Shown one piece after another: positions 61,340 through 64,000 of a stretch of DNA of 64,000 nucleotides. The notes under the pieces are model-generated. The model did no database searches and was not told the origin of the DNA. It saw only the letters and a list, made by a program, of their open reading frames with translations. The stretch covers positions 186,001 to 250,000 of the forward strand of contig JBAJFE010000035.1 of assembly GCA_037903355.1 (NCBI GenBank). Direction: 5' to 3'. Source of the DNA: Trichuris trichiura. Its lineage: Eukaryota > Nematoda > Enoplea > Trichinellida > Trichuridae. Position 1 is the stretch's first letter; every line of letters begins with the position of its first letter. The position numbers and the translations under genes were made by a program.

Positions 61340-64000
61340 GAACTGAAGCCGACCTTGTCAGTTACGTCATCTAAAGCTAAGGGCGGGAAGAGAAAAAGCC
61401 TGACGCCATAATGATGCATCAGCTTCTTTCAAGTTGGCATGTCGTACCTCGCATTTGCTTACTAATTAGATACTTTATATTCAGTAGCACTCTATTTTCG
61501 TCATTTAGATACAAGTTTTTAACTACCATGGTGCATCATCGAAAAGTTTTTTCGTGCTGTCTTGCACTCTTACCTTCTACTGCGCATGTTTCGTACAACA
61601 CGAATTAGTATGAGGTGACGCCTTCCAGAAACTCTTCTGTCGTCTTATACGAGAACTAATTGCACTTATACATAGTAAACCTTTCTGTACGATTGTTATA
61701 ATGATGAAAGCGTCTTAACTAATCTGTTGAGCAAATTCGCATTGGCTACTTTGGATATAGGTTGAAGGAGTGACATGGTCATAACTTGCCATCGCAATTT
61801 CCTGACAAGAAAGCGTGTTGCTTTTATAATTGTTGCTGGAAAAGAGAGCTGAAGTTGCACTGTTAGTAGCCGTTAGCAGTTAAAACATTGAGGACGCTGC
61901 AGACATGCTCACTTCAATAATTCAAGTAAAGGTAAATTATTTGCTGTTTGTTTCGACGTTTCATGTTTCGGTATTTTGCGTAGTTCACCATGACAAACTA
62001 CCTTTGAAGCTTGTACCAATGAATCCTTTCAGTAAAAGCTGTTGTGTCAAATTCGACAAGATAACAGTTTTAAAATACTTTTAAACTTGCATTTTCTTTC
62101 TCTATCGCAACGCGTAACATTTCCTTGTCAAAAAATGCCCAGTATTTTGGTTGTAAATAAAAATTCCTAAAAAAAACGAGTAACCTTCATATTATATGGC
62201 GTGTACATAAGGTTGAAAATGAAATCAGGAATTAGCGCTTTTCTTTATTATTGATTCAAAAGTTGACTTGCATTTGGACCGCTAATAATAAATGGTTAGC
62301 CACACACGCTGAACGGCGAGAACAGACATGTGAACTGCTTTTTAAGGACTTTTTCGTCTCTGCGTGAGAGCATTACTACTGAAGCGTCACACGAAAGCTT
62401 TACTTTGTCCAACGACAAGACAAGACTGAGTGTCGCAAACTATCCGCTGTATATATATATATGTAGCGGGTCAAGGCTGGGTCGTGACCCTGTGTTCTAG
62501 AAAAACAATTGTAATTGAGCTGTTTGTCGCCTTGTGAGTCATAGCGAGGGCTGGTCTTCCTGTTCGTTAGTATAGGTCGCTACATTACGCGCTTGTTACA
62601 ATGATCGTTTTGCCTGCCTCCACTAAGTTGCATATTGTTTTCAGTTATTCCTTACAAGACAGGCAATGCTAAATGCGGTCCGCCATTTTTAAAATCACTT
62701 TCTAATTGCAGTATGGACCAGGTGATGAAGAATGAATTTTAGGAGGCATTTTCGTTCGGCATTGATACGAAAACAGTTTAGTATTTTGCATGCGGGGAGC
62801 ATTCTATTAGCTTTTTATGGCAGTGATGGTTTCTGTACCTCTTTTCTTGCTACCACAAGACATTATCCACTTCGTAAGTGCCTATGTAAAGGCAAAGCGA
62901 GACAGAGGCTGTAGAGCTCCTGTGAAGCTTCCCAACTTTTGCACATAAGACAATACGACGGCAAGATTCCAAAGAACTGTAGCAACGACTCCTGTTGCAA
63001 AACAATCGACCGTTGGCATCTAGCTTTTACGTCTTTTGTTTAAGAATTGCGAAAGATCTCAGTATTAATCCTCAACGTTAACTGTTTTTCATCCAAAAAA
63101 GAACAACACAATAATGCAGTATTCGCTGCAGTATTCATAAATTGGCGCTTTTACTCTTCCTACTCAATGTAGTTTAGCGTATGTCCACAAATGTAAATGA
63201 AACTAGAAAAACTTGTAATATTTGTAATTTGAAAGACACTTGTGATGGACTGGCCTTTTTTCAGAATTTAAACCATGTTTACCATCTGAAAAATTTCGTC
63301 TGTTTTTTCGATTATTTCCATTTTCTGCTTGGCAAAAGCGCCAGTGAAGAGATCTAGTTCACATTTGCTGGCTTGTCTTTCAACAGCGAGCACAATTCTC
63401 AGTCACTAAAAAAGCGCAAGGCATGCAGAGGTTGCAAAGATTGATCCGATTAATTACGCTTAAACATTTTGCAGGCGGCCAAGGTAATAGGATATTAAAT
63501 GGCTGCCAACAGCACGAAATCTCAATTTTTCAACAGTGAGTAAATTTGGGTAGCCAACCCAATACTGAAATAACAATTTTGTTAGGAAAATTGAAGTGGA
63601 GAATATCCTATTTTTTCAAACTCAGAAGGCAGTGAGAAAGGATCAGACATGGCATACAGACTAAACATGCTCAACGTAAAACTGTACTTCACACCATGGA
63701 TAGCTGGGTTAATTTTTTGATTAGTTTCGCAGCGTAAGCCGGCAATCTAAAATAAACTTCTTTCTTCAAAATTGGACGAATACTTCCATCTTAACAGCAA
63801 CTTCGGTTTTACTTTTCGTGTGTATTCTAGGAGCTGAAATTATGCAAGCGATTACTGCGAGAAGCAGAAGAGTGACAACGTGTTCGGAAAGAAAAAAGAT
63901 GCACGCGCCGCTCAAACAACTGCGCTGCAATTTTAGCACTTTTGCGGCTAGTAGACTTTGTAAATTGTTGTAGCCACGTGCCGGAGTGTGTAATGATCAC
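61340..64000. other. AT-rich DNA without recognised genes, to the window edge
   Basis: Short frames only. At 62698-62735 a good acceptor (TTTCTAATTGCAG) is followed by a short frame YGPGDEE and a stop, which could be a terminal exon, but nothing upstream connects to it. A TATATATATATATG run sits near 62450. Confidence 0.4.

Noticed and set aside
1..64000. CRISPR array, bacterial operon or prophage
   Set aside because: Spliced eukaryotic genes throughout; no spaced direct repeats or prokaryotic gene clusters were seen.

Overview
The window looks like nuclear DNA from a nematode, probably a clade I (Trichuris/Trichinella-like) worm. It is AT-rich, genes lie on both strands, and most introns are about 45-60 bp with GT..AG ends beside a few kb-sized ones. 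A patched-related (PTR) transporter and a CK1-family kinase-like gene, both expanded in nematodes, are present. I could not search databases, so the taxon is an inference. Exon joins below were built by hand: splice sites were read from the sequence, codon phase was tracked across each junction, and protein-family continuity was checked.

Layout from left to right. A patched-related gene runs off the left edge on the minus strand (1-4128). A CK1-family pseudokinase is on the plus strand (5937-7297). An SFSWAP splicing-regulator homologue is on the minus strand (8737-11977). A repeat-rich stretch at 12.6-14.1 kb carries two large hairpins and hammerhead-like motifs. A complete pogo/Tigger DNA transposon with an intact transposase lies at 18431-20738. 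A small RING-finger gene is on the plus strand (22206-25960). The SLC35F6-like transporter (plus, 29351-32111) and the mitochondrial valine-catabolism enzyme HIBCH (minus, 32238-34799) converge with only 126 bp between their stop codons. A very large C2H2 zinc-finger gene is on the minus strand (36291-46569). About 10 kb of GC-rich, microsatellite-rich DNA lies upstream of it (46.6-56.5 kb). The last 7.5 kb is AT-rich and has no gene I can establish.

The genes do not form a pathway or operon; this is an ordinary mixed chromosomal neighbourhood. The most unusual content is threefold: (1) the zinc-finger protein, about 2350 residues built from roughly 15 tandem copies of one composite module (two C2H2 fingers, a linker, then a conserved Cys-Phe-Pro/Gly tail); (2) the CK1-like protein, which has lost its catalytic residues but keeps an open, well-spliced reading frame; and (3) a family of hairpin and hammerhead-like interspersed repeats.
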